Assembly: GCA_002715965.1 (NCBI GenBank)
Contig: PBAL01000095.1
Coordinates: 1 to 33,934 of the forward strand
Source: Verrucomicrobiales bacterium
GTDB lineage: Bacteria; Verrucomicrobiota; Verrucomicrobiia; Limisphaerales; JAYPXF01
Reading direction: 5' to 3'
DNA length: 33,934 nucleotides
Shown here piece after piece: positions 27,038 through 33,934 of the stretch. The notes beneath the pieces were generated by a model. The model worked only from the letters and a program-made list of their open reading frames with translations, did not search any database and was not told the origin of the DNA. The position numbers were made by a program, and so were the translations under genes. Within the stretch, counting starts at the first letter, position 1; each line of letters opens with the position of its first letter.

Positions 27038-28429
27038 ATGCATTGCGAACGTTACGATCACCCAACCTCTCGCAGGGACTTCCTGCAAATGGCCGGCTGC
27101 GGATTCGGCGCGCTCGCACTGTCGTCTCTGGAAACTAACGCTGCACCGGCCACCCATCACGTCACCAAAGCCAAGAACGTGATCTTCCTCTTCATGGAAG
27201 GCGGTCCCAGCCACCTGGACACATTCGACCGCAAACCGCTGCTCAACCAACTCGCCGGCGAATCTCTGCCCGACAGTTTCAAGACTCCGCTCACGGCCGC
27301 GGGCGAAGGCCGGTCGCCTCTCCTTAAAAGCCCACGCACCTGGCAACAACACGGCCAGGGCGGCCTGTGGATTTCCGATTGGTTTCCCCAAGTCGCGCAA
27401 CACGCCGACGATCTCGCCGTGATCCATTCCTGCGCCTCCAGTGGCATCAATCACGCCGGCGGCGTTTGCTCGATGAACACCGGCGCGGTCTTTGGCGGTC
27501 GCCCCTCACTCGGTGCCTGGGCTTCCTACGGACTCGGCACGGAAAACCAGAACCTGCCCGCCTTCGTCGTCATCAAGGACAGCAACTCGACCGTCGTGAA
27601 CGGCGTACGCAACTGGGGCAGCGGCTTCATGCCCGCCGTCTATCAAGGTGTTGAATTCAAGTCCGACGGCACGCCGATCAAACACCTTGCCAATCCCAAG
27701 GGCGTCGACCGCCAGCGCCAACGCGACAAGCTCGACCTCCTCGCCAGCCTCAACCGCGACTTCAACACCGGCCGCGAAAGCAACACCGAACTCGAAGCCC
27801 GCATCCGCAGCTACGAACTCGCCTACCAGATGCAGGCCGAAGCCCCCGGCGCCGTCGACCTGAGCCGCGAGTCCGAAACCACCCGCAAACTCTACGGACT
27901 CGACAACAAACCCACTGCCACCTTCGGTCGCAACTGCCTCCTCGCCCGCCGCCTCGTCGAAAGCGGTGTCCGCTTCGTGCAACTCTACAGCGGCGCCGGC
28001 AGCAAGTGGGACAGCCACACTGACATCGAGACCAAGCACCCACCCCTCTGCCAAGCCGTCGACCAGCCCATCGCTGGCCTTCTCGCCGACCTCAAGTCCC
28101 GAGGCCTGCTCGACGAAACGCTCGTCATTTGGGGTGGTGAATTCGGCCGCACACCCATGAGCGAAAAAGGCAACGGCCGCGATCACAACCCCACCGGCTT
28201 TACCATGTGGATGGCCGGCGGCGGCGTCCAAGGCGGGCGCACTTACGGTGCCACCGACGACCTCGGCCTATACGCCGTGAAAGACCGCCTCCACGTCCAC
28301 GACCTCCACGCCACCATCCTGCATCTTCTCGGTATCGACCACACCCGCCTCGTCTATCAGCACAAGGGCCGCCCCGAACGCATCGACCAAAACGAAGGCC
28401 GTCCTTACCGCAAACTGCTCGGAGCGTGA
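27038..28429 (+). CDS. DUF1501 family Tat-exported protein
   Basis: A 463-residue DUF1501 protein with a twin-arginine signal (SRRDFLQMAGCGFGALALSS). Family blocks: NVIFLFMEGGPSHLDTFDRKP near the N-terminus, IHSCASSGINHAGGVCSMNTG, WGGEFGRTPMSEKGNGRDHNP and the terminal HDLHATILHLLGIDHTRLVYQHKGRPERI. It follows the cytochrome-type gene after 7 bp, so the two are co-transcribed. It is a paralogue of the protein at 9268, of similar length. Fold related to the sulfatase/phosphatase superfamily, activity unknown. Confidence 0.93.
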   Translation: MHCERYDHPTSRRDFLQMAGCGFGALALSSLETNAAPATHHVTKAKNVIFLFMEGGPSHLDTFDRKPLLNQLAGESLPDSFKTPLTAAGEGRSPLLKSPRTWQQHGQGGLWISDWFPQVAQHADDLAVIHSCASSGINHAGGVCSMNTGAVFGGRPSLGAWASYGLGTENQNLPAFVVIKDSNSTVVNGVRNWGSGFMPAVYQGVEFKSDGTPIKHLANPKGVDRQRQRDKLDLLASLNRDFNTGRESNTELEARIRSYELAYQMQAEAPGAVDLSRESETTRKLYGLDNKPTATFGRNCLLARRLVESGVRFVQLYSGAGSKWDSHTDIETKHPPLCQAVDQPIAGLLADLKSRGLLDETLVIWGGEFGRTPMSEKGNGRDHNPTGFTMWMAGGGVQGGRTYGATDDLGLYAVKDRLHVHDLHATILHLLGIDHTRLVYQHKGRPERIDQNEGRPYRKLLGA

Positions 28430-28467
28430 GCGAGCACGCCATTAGCAATATCTGAATCCAGGCAGGC

Positions 28468-28703
28468 AGCGCTGACCACATGAATGGCCGTGGCTGTAGC
28501 CGTGTACCGTGTAACAGCAAAGCCTCGGTAAACTTGCACGGAATGACCGGCCGCATAGCGGCGACACAATTTTGGCCGATTTATGGGCGAATAGAGACCC
28601 GCAGATCTTGCAGATTTGTGTCGCCGCTACGCGGCTGAATCGTGTGTGACCCGGTTCCGTGGCCTCGCTTCGCTCAGCCACGGCTATTCATGTGGTTGGC
28701 GCT
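28468..28703. repeat. Nested imperfect palindrome (MITE/REP-like candidate)
   Basis: The 335-bp gap between the DUF1501 and sulfatase genes is mostly filled by nested inverted repeats. The outer arms at 28468-28495 and 28676-28703 match at 25 of 28 positions when one is reverse-complemented. The inner arms at 28551-28569 and 28616-28634 match at 18 of 19. Short perfect hairpins lie on the right side: 28657-28663 with 28677-28683, and 28697-28702 with 28706-28711. Such structure is typical of non-autonomous mobile repeats or REP-like elements; it could also form RNA structure between the genes. No coding potential was recognised, and no flanking target duplication could be defined. Confidence 0.65.
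28551..28634. repeat. Inner inverted repeat of the nested palindrome
   Basis: Arms CCGCATAGCGGCGACACAA (28551-28569) and TTGTGTCGCCGCTACGCGG (28616-28634) pair with one mismatch around a 46-base loop. Both arms also contain a small self-complementary core (CCGC..GCGG type). Confidence 0.75.
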
Positions 28704-28764
28704 ACGCGCCACCGGAGTTAGCATCAGCCGCCGATCAACAATGTTTGAACTCCTTGTGTCGTTC

Positions 28765-30242
28765 ATGAATCTTCGATTTTCGATTCTAGTCCTGCTCGCG
28801 TGCCTGGCCTCGCTGCATGCTGCCGAGCGACCCAACTTCATCGTCATCTTCATCGACGATCTTGGCTATGCCGACGTTTCTCCCTTTGCGAAAGACCGTT
28901 ATGCCACGCCCAACCTTGATCGGATGGCCAGGGAGGGAAGGAAGTTCACCAACTTCTACTCGGCTTCCAGCGTCTGCACTCCCTCACGGGCCGCGATCCT
29001 GTCGGGTTGTTATCCGATTCGGGTGAGCATGCTCTACAACGAGACGCGTCCGCCGCATCGGCACGCGAGTGTGCTCTGGCCCGGGAGTCGCAAGGGATTG
29101 AACCCCGAAGAGGTGACCATCGCCGAGGTATTGAAGGAACGTGGCTACCGGACGGCCTGTTTTGGCAAATGGCACCTGGGCGATCAACCGCCGTTCCTGC
29201 CCACGCAACAGGGCTTTGACGAATTCTACGGCACGCCCAACGGTCACGACATGGGCGTTCGTGCCCAGCCCTTCGGCGTTCCTCCAGCCATGGTCAGAAA
29301 TGAAAAGTGGTTGAGGAACTCGAAGTGAAAGACTTTGCTCACCTGACCAGGCGTTACACCAGGGAAACCATCCGCTTTATCAAATCCGTCGCCACGAAGA
29401 ACCCGTTCTTCATCTACCTCCCGCACAACATGGCCCACGGACCGCATCACGCCAGTCCGGCTTTCCTGGGCAAGACCGGCGAGGGCGTCTATGCCGACGC
29501 GATTGCCGAACTCGACTGGTCCGTCGGTCAGATACTAAACCTGCTGGTCGAACTGAAGATCGATCAACGCACGTTGGTGCTCTTCACCTCCGACAATGGC
29601 GGCGGTCACTTCCCGAGGATGCGGGTCAGGAATTCTTCGAACACGCCTTTCAGTGGCGGGAAGGCGACCGCGGCCGAAGGCGGCTTCCGTGTCCCCACCA
29701 TCGCCTGGTGGCCCGGAACGATCACCGCGGGCAGCACGACCGATCTGATGGCCTCCACCTTGGACCTGCTCCCCACCTTCGCCACGCTCGCCGGCAAACC
29801 ATTTGCCGCCAAGGCACCCATCGACGGCCTGGATATCAGCCCCCTGTTCGGCAAGGAACTTCCGACGGACTCTCCGAGAAACACCTTCGCCTTCTACGGC
29901 TACTTCAATGCCGCCGACCAGCTCCGCGAAACCAACGAGCAACTGCTCCATGCCGTGCGTGAAGGTCGTTGGAAGTATTATCCGCGGCCCACCCGCTTTC
30001 TCCGGGTCGGCAGCACGAACTATCTCAACATTCCCGCCGGCGCACTCTTTGACCTCACCGCTGATCCCGGCGAAATCTACAACGTCTCCGACGGCCATCC
30101 CAACGCCGTCAAACATTTACAGGAGCTGGCCCGTTCATTCGCTCGCGAACTCGGCGATGACGGAACGCCGGGTACCGGTTGCCGACCCGCCGGATACGTA
30201 ACCGAAGGCAGGCCCATGAATTTCCGACCGGTTGAAAAGTAA
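28765..30242 (+). pseudogene. Formylglycine-type sulfatase, interrupted by a single-base frameshift
   Basis: Two frames together encode one sulfatase of about 490 residues. The first part (28765-29328) has a signal sequence (MNLRFSILVLLACLASLHA), the start NFIVIFIDDLGYADV with metal-binding Asp pair, the sulfatase signature VCTPSRAAILSG (Cys for conversion to formylglycine) and CFGKWHLGDQPP. It then runs off frame to a stop at 29328. The rest (29307-30242) continues in another frame with LPHNMAHGP, FTSDNGGGHFP and DLTADPGEIYNV. Adding one A to the AAAA run at 29303-29306 would restore NEKVVEELEVKDF across the junction. So the gene is either a recent pseudogene, a sequencing error or, less likely, a programmed frameshift. 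An upstream ATG at 28741 is an alternative start; no clear ribosome binding site precedes either. Substrate: sulfate esters, probably polysaccharide. Confidence 0.85.
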
Positions 30243-30312
30243 TTCCCACAATGGTAATCATACCCATCACAAATAATTGAAATCCTTTGCCCCATTCTTC
30301 GCGTACCGAAAC

Positions 30313-30897
30313 ATGAAACTTGGCTTCCCACTTCTGCTTGCCTGGTTGTTGTCGCCCATGACGGTGATTGCGGCAGACGATTTGCCCTTCGATCGCACGC
30401 GGATCAATCGCTACAGCCTGGACGGGGTGGTGCGTTCGGTTGCAATACGGCAGGGGGAGCGGATCTGGTTTGGATACGATCTGGAACGAGCGACGCCATT
30501 CAAGGTTTGGCGAGCGCCGGGGGAACGGGGTGATTCGGGGCTGAAGCGGGGATACACTACGAAATCGGTGGGGACGGTGTTGTTTGAAGATAAATCGAAA
30601 CACGATTGGAAGCTGAGGCAGGGCGACAGTGAACATGGGATGAAAACCCGTTACCTTGGCTGCACAGAAGGCAAGGGCTATTTCAAGTTTAGTTGGGAAT
30701 TCCGACATGGCTCACGCCGGCTAAAGCTAAGTGAGCGCGTGCCGATCGATGGGGACAGGATTGTGCGCGAACTGAGGGTGGAAGGATTGAAGTCCGGGGA
30801 GACATTGCAACTTCCGACCCAGGCATGGAAAACGCCGGATGGCAAATCGGTGAACGCGCTCAGCAACAGCAAGTGGTTTCGATTGGTGCTGCCATGA
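30313..30897 (+). CDS. Exported protein of unknown function
   Basis: A 194-residue protein with a signal sequence (MKLGFPLLLAWLLSPMTVIAA); the ATG at 30313 was preferred to an upstream TTG because it places this signal at the N-terminus. The mature part is beta-rich and has the block DGVVRSVAIRQGERIWFGYDLER, GTVLFEDKSKHDWKLRQGD and a C-terminal LSNSKWFRLVLP. I recall similar segments accompanying cytochrome c/propeller proteins of PVC bacteria but cannot name the family. Its TGA overlaps the next ATG (ATGA at 30894), so it is translationally coupled to the cytochrome c protein and probably acts with it. Confidence 0.65.
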   Translation: MKLGFPLLLAWLLSPMTVIAADDLPFDRTRINRYSLDGVVRSVAIRQGERIWFGYDLERATPFKVWRAPGERGDSGLKRGYTTKSVGTVLFEDKSKHDWKLRQGDSEHGMKTRYLGCTEGKGYFKFSWEFRHGSRRLKLSERVPIDGDRIVRELRVEGLKSGETLQLPTQAWKTPDGKSVNALSNSKWFRLVLP

Positions 30898-33089
30898 AAC
30901 ACCTGGCTTGTTCACTGATATTCTTCGCGACCGCTTCTGCTTGGGCGCTGGATCTGCCAGCACGCGAGATCTTCTCGCGAGGCATCAACACATGGGACGG
31001 AGAGATTCTTGAGATCATCAAGGGACGGGGTGCAACACTCGGTTGGTATATTAGCGCGCAGCGCGAGGAGGATGTCACCGTATCGATTGAATTCACCTGT
31101 CCGAAACCACCGGATCAGGAATATCAGATTTCCTTCGACGGACAGGATCGTTTCTGGACGGTGCCGGCGACCAAGGGCACGAATTGGCATCGTGCTAAGC
31201 TGGGCACGTTTCGCGCCCGGCCGGGATTGCCTTTGCTGGTGCTGCTCGTCCCGCCTTCGAATCGCAAATACGAGCATCCGCTTCGCTTTCGTCGGCTGAT
31301 TCTCGAGAGCCAAACGGCCAGCAATCTCACGCGGGCCAAGGCGCCGGAGCCGCCCGTTTTGCCTGATGCCGCACCGGGCTTTGGCAAGAAGCTGACCAAC
31401 ATGCACCCGGCGCTGGCAGCGCTTGATCTGCGCGACGACCAGTTACGGCGGATCAGCGGCATGGCCATGCGCGGAGCAGGTGAATTATTGTTCACGACCT
31501 GGAAAGGGGATCTGCTTTCGTTCGATCTCACAAAGGCGACGAATCCGCCGCAGTTTCGACTCATCGCCCAAGGACTTTCCGAACCCATGGGATTAGCCGT
31601 GTCGAACGGTCGGTTGTTCGTAACAGAAAAGAACCAGGCTACCGAACTGATCGATGCCGATGGCGACGGCAAGTTTGAGATCTACCGCTGCGTGTCGCAC
31701 GAATGGCCGGCGACCTTGGACTACCACGAATACCTCTTCGGCGCGGTGGTGAAGGACGAATGGCTTTACTTTGCCAACAGCGCCGCCATGGCCATTCGCA
31801 ACACGCACAACCGTCAGGCCTACCTGCGTGGCAGCATCATTCGCGCGCACATTGACACCGGTAAAACCGAGATCGTGGCCGGCGGATTGCGCACAGCCAA
31901 CGGAATCGGTTTCGGCCCGGATGGCTCCATTCTCGTCACCGACAACCAGGGTGAATGGCTGCCCGGAAACAAACTTGTTCAGCTCCAACCGAAGGCCTTT
32001 TACAACTTCCGCAGTCGGCCGCCGTGGCATCCCTTCGATCGCCCGATTGCCACCCCGCCAGCGGTCTGGTTGCCGCATCCCGAAATTGCGATGTCACCGA
32101 CCGAACCGATCACGTTGTCCAAGAACTGGGGGCCTTACGCCGGACAAGTCCTTTACGGCGACGCAACCTTCGGCGGACTGCAGCGCGTGTTTCTCGAAGA
32201 GGTAGAAGGCGTTCTGCAAGGCGCGGTCTTTCCGTTTTCGCAAGGCTTCCGCCACCTTTTCAATCGCTTTGCCTTCACTCCGGAAGGCGATCTTTACGCG
32301 GGTGGAATCGCCCGTGGCAGTAACCAGAAATTCATCGCGGATGTCAGTGGCCTCACTCGCATTCGGCACACCGGCAAAAGAGTATTCGAACCACTGGCTG
32401 CGCGCCTTCGGTCCAACGGCATCGAGATCGAATTCACCCAACGGCTCGCTCCCAACACCGGTTGGAATCCCGCCGGCTACTTCGTCACGCAATGGGGCTA
32501 TCAAGCGACGCAAACGTACGGAGGTCAGAAGGTTCGTCACCGTCGATCCGAAGTCCGCACGGCCACCGTCTCAACAGATCGTCGGCACGTGTTCCTCGAA
32601 CTGCCGGATCTCGTGGAAAATGAAATTTTTCGAATCCGCCTTCCGCAATCACTTCAGTCAGCCAAGGGAGATTCCCTATGGACCGGTGAACTCTGGTACA
32701 CCGTCAATCGCATTCCCAAAAAACACCCCGGCCGAATCCAATCCGCACCGCAGCAGGCCATGCTGGCGGCCGAACCCTTCTTTCGATTCTCCGGTAAAGA
32801 CACGGGTAGCGTGATGTATCAGAACTACTGCGCAGCCTGTCACACCCTCGACGGCTCCAAACGCATCGGCCCCAGCTTTCGCAGCCTCGCGAAAGCAACG
32901 CGACAAACCTTCGATCCCGACGGCAACAAACACACCATCAAGGTCGATGCCAATTACCTCCGCCAATCCATCGTGGAACCCGGCGCCCACGTCGTCGAAG
33001 GCTACCAAAACATCATGCCCCCCATGGCCGGTCTGCTCCGTGAATCCCAGATCGACGCCCTCGTCAATTACCTGCTGAAGCTAAAATGA
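30894..33089 (+). CDS. Exported beta-propeller / cytochrome c protein
   Basis: A 731-residue protein with a signal sequence (MKHLACSLIFFATASAWA). Residues about 20-150 look like a beta-sandwich; about 175-510 form a propeller of the NHL/glucose-dehydrogenase-like kind (GLSEPMGLAVSNGRLFVTEKN, GLRTANGIGFGPDGSILVTDNQGEW). The C-terminal 100 residues are a class-I cytochrome c with C646-A-A-C649-H650 and the candidate Met ligand in NIMPPMAG. This layout matches PVC membrane-bound dehydrogenase-like/heme-binding proteins; a redox role on sugars or sugar derivatives is likely but unproven. Coupled to its neighbours by ATGA overlaps at both ends. Confidence 0.88.
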   Translation: MKHLACSLIFFATASAWALDLPAREIFSRGINTWDGEILEIIKGRGATLGWYISAQREEDVTVSIEFTCPKPPDQEYQISFDGQDRFWTVPATKGTNWHRAKLGTFRARPGLPLLVLLVPPSNRKYEHPLRFRRLILESQTASNLTRAKAPEPPVLPDAAPGFGKKLTNMHPALAALDLRDDQLRRISGMAMRGAGELLFTTWKGDLLSFDLTKATNPPQFRLIAQGLSEPMGLAVSNGRLFVTEKNQATELIDADGDGKFEIYRCVSHEWPATLDYHEYLFGAVVKDEWLYFANSAAMAIRNTHNRQAYLRGSIIRAHIDTGKTEIVAGGLRTANGIGFGPDGSILVTDNQGEWLPGNKLVQLQPKAFYNFRSRPPWHPFDRPIATPPAVWLPHPEIAMSPTEPITLSKNWGPYAGQVLYGDATFGGLQRVFLEEVEGVLQGAVFPFSQGFRHLFNRFAFTPEGDLYAGGIARGSNQKFIADVSGLTRIRHTGKRVFEPLAARLRSNGIEIEFTQRLAPNTGWNPAGYFVTQWGYQATQTYGGQKVRHRRSEVRTATVSTDRRHVFLELPDLVENEIFRIRLPQSLQSAKGDSLWTGELWYTVNRIPKKHPGRIQSAPQQAMLAAEPFFRFSGKDTGSVMYQNYCAACHTLDGSKRIGPSFRSLAKATRQTFDPDGNKHTIKVDANYLRQSIVEPGAHVVEGYQNIMPPMAGLLRESQIDALVNYLLKLK

Positions 33090-33805
33090 AACCCATCGCC
33101 CTGCTGCTGCTCCTCGCCGTCTCCCTTACCGCCGGCGAAAAAGAATTCATCAAATTGTCAGACGGCAAGACCTTCAACGGCTGGAAACACAACGGCAACT
33201 GGGTCATCGAAGACGGCGCATTTTACCGTGCCAAGAAGGGCGGCTCGCTAACCTACACCAACTCCCTCGTGCCGGATGACTTCGAGCTGCGCTTCGACTG
33301 GAAAGTCTCCAAGGGCTGCAATTCCGGCGTCTACTACCGCCCGCGTCAATACGAGTACCAGATCCTCGACAACGTCCACAGCCCCTACGGCGACAACCCC
33401 CGACAAGCCGCCGGCTCACTCTTCTTCTGCATGGCTCCATCGAAAGACGCCACCAAGCCCTTAGGCCAATGGAACACCGGTCGCATCAAATGCAAAGGCA
33501 CGGTCATCGAACACTGGGTCAACGGTGAGCGCGTGATGTCGTTCGACTACAAGGATCCCAAATGGTCGAAGATGGTCTGGCTGCTCGATCTCCGCGGCGC
33601 CGACCTCGCTGACCGCGGCGGCAGACTCTGGCTCCAGGACCACGGCCAACCCGTCTGGTTCCGCAACCTCCGCTGGCGCAAAATCCCCGCGAACGAAAAA
33701 ATCCCCGCCGATCCCAAGTTCGTCCCCCTGCCCGTCATCGGTCCGGGCCTGGAAAAAGAAAACGCCCGCGTCAGGCGTATGCTCGACGCCGTGAAAAAGC
33801 AGTGA
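33086..33805 (+). CDS. Exported DUF1080 family protein (3-keto-disaccharide hydrolase-like domain)
   Basis: A 239-residue protein with a signal sequence (MKPIALLLLLAVSLTAG) and a single DUF1080 concanavalin-like domain: FIKLSDGKTFNGWKHNGNWVIEDGAF, DDFELRFDWKVSKGCNSGVYYRP, YEYQILDN and QWNTGRIKCKGTVIEHWVNGERV. The family includes 3-keto-glucoside hydrolases that follow oxidation of the sugar C3. Its ATG overlaps the stop of the cytochrome c gene (ATGA at 33086), so the propeller-cytochrome and this hydrolase may perform consecutive oxidation and cleavage steps (inference). Confidence 0.92.
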   Translation: MKPIALLLLLAVSLTAGEKEFIKLSDGKTFNGWKHNGNWVIEDGAFYRAKKGGSLTYTNSLVPDDFELRFDWKVSKGCNSGVYYRPRQYEYQILDNVHSPYGDNPRQAAGSLFFCMAPSKDATKPLGQWNTGRIKCKGTVIEHWVNGERVMSFDYKDPKWSKMVWLLDLRGADLADRGGRLWLQDHGQPVWFRNLRWRKIPANEKIPADPKFVPLPVIGPGLEKENARVRRMLDAVKKQ

Positions 33806-33913
33806 CTTTCTCCGAATTCCGGGTGAATTGACCGATTGGTAGCAAAATACTACCACTAGGCTGAATCGACATTCAGGATTGTACAAACCTGGTGAATATG
33901 TACAAAGCTTGGG
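33806..33913. other. Short non-coding end of the window with small repeats
   Basis: This stretch is AT-richer than its surroundings. It holds two small perfect stems, 33837-33842 with 33850-33855 and 33861-33866 with 33871-33876, and a near-direct repeat GTACAAA at 33881 and 33900. If the following frame is a transposase, one insertion-sequence end should lie here; I could not define it because the other end is outside the window. Confidence 0.35.
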
Positions 33914-33934
33914 ATGGCCAAGCGATACGAACTG
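33914..33934 (+). CDS. Start of a possible IS5-family transposase, truncated by the window end
   Basis: Only seven codons are present, reading MAKRYEL, preceded by GGG one base-group upstream rather than a full ribosome site. From memory, many IS5-family transposases begin in exactly this way. The evidence is very short, so this is a tentative call; downstream sequence would settle it. Confidence 0.4.

Noticed and set aside
28430..28764. Small gene or CRISPR in the gap before the sulfatase
   Set aside because: No regularly spaced direct repeats and no plausible coding frame; the gap is explained by nested inverted repeats.
33837..33855. Possible terminator hairpin after the DUF1080 gene
   Set aside because: The stem is only 6 bp, AT-containing and not followed by a T-run.

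Overview
The window reads as a GC-rich chromosomal segment of a free-living member of the Planctomycetes-Verrucomicrobia group, more likely Verrucomicrobia. The best evidence is the gene families: two proteins with planctomycete-type cytochrome c, DUF1549 and DUF1553 domains, each followed by a Tat-exported DUF1501 protein; one DUF1552/DUF1592-type pair; a formylglycine-type sulfatase; a DUF1080 protein; a ThuA-like protein; and secreted ceramidase- and PhoD-like enzymes. These combinations are typical of the PVC superphylum. Assignment to a genus is not possible from the sequence alone.

Layout. (A) 31-5810, minus strand: a tight five-gene operon of apparently cytoplasmic catabolic enzymes (dimethylformamidase-like protein, acetamidase/formamidase, MFS transporter, amidohydrolase, enolase-superfamily enzyme). 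(B) 5972-10632, plus: a LamG/PSCyt1/DUF1549/DUF1553 protein and a DUF1501 protein. (C) 15567-10622, minus: a DUF1552 protein, a DUF1587/1592/1588/1585 cytochrome and a secreted protein with about seven propeller-like repeats, packed with 1-4 bp gaps. (D) 15801-21204: a ceramidase (plus), a ThuA-like protein (minus), an unidentified secreted TIM-barrel-like protein (plus) and a sugar phosphate isomerase/epimerase-like frame (minus). (E) 23763-21205, minus: a secreted fusion of a ceramidase-like domain and a PhoD-like phosphatase. (F) 23932-28429, plus: a second PSCyt1/DUF1549/DUF1553 and DUF1501 pair. (G) 28468-28703: a nested palindromic repeat. (H) 28765-33805, plus: a sulfatase broken by a frameshift, then a translationally coupled trio (unknown exported protein, propeller-cytochrome c protein, DUF1080 protein). 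(I) From 33914 the start of a probable transposase is cut by the window end.

Functionally most of the window encodes exported proteins that probably act on complex, possibly sulfated or N-acylated, polymers or lipids at the cell surface. The cytochrome-type proteins and DUF1501/DUF1552 partners recur as three separate modules. Operon A differs: its enzymes lack signal peptides, it has its own transporter, and together the genes suggest import and stepwise breakdown of an amide-containing small molecule. No transcription regulator, tRNA, rRNA or CRISPR array was recognised.

Points most worth a second look: the amide-degradation operon with unknown substrate; the ceramidase-PhoD fusion, whose stop codon is followed in the same frame by the isomerase with no normal start codon; the single-base frameshift in the sulfatase; the nested palindrome; and the seven-repeat protein attached to the DUF1552/DUF1592 module.
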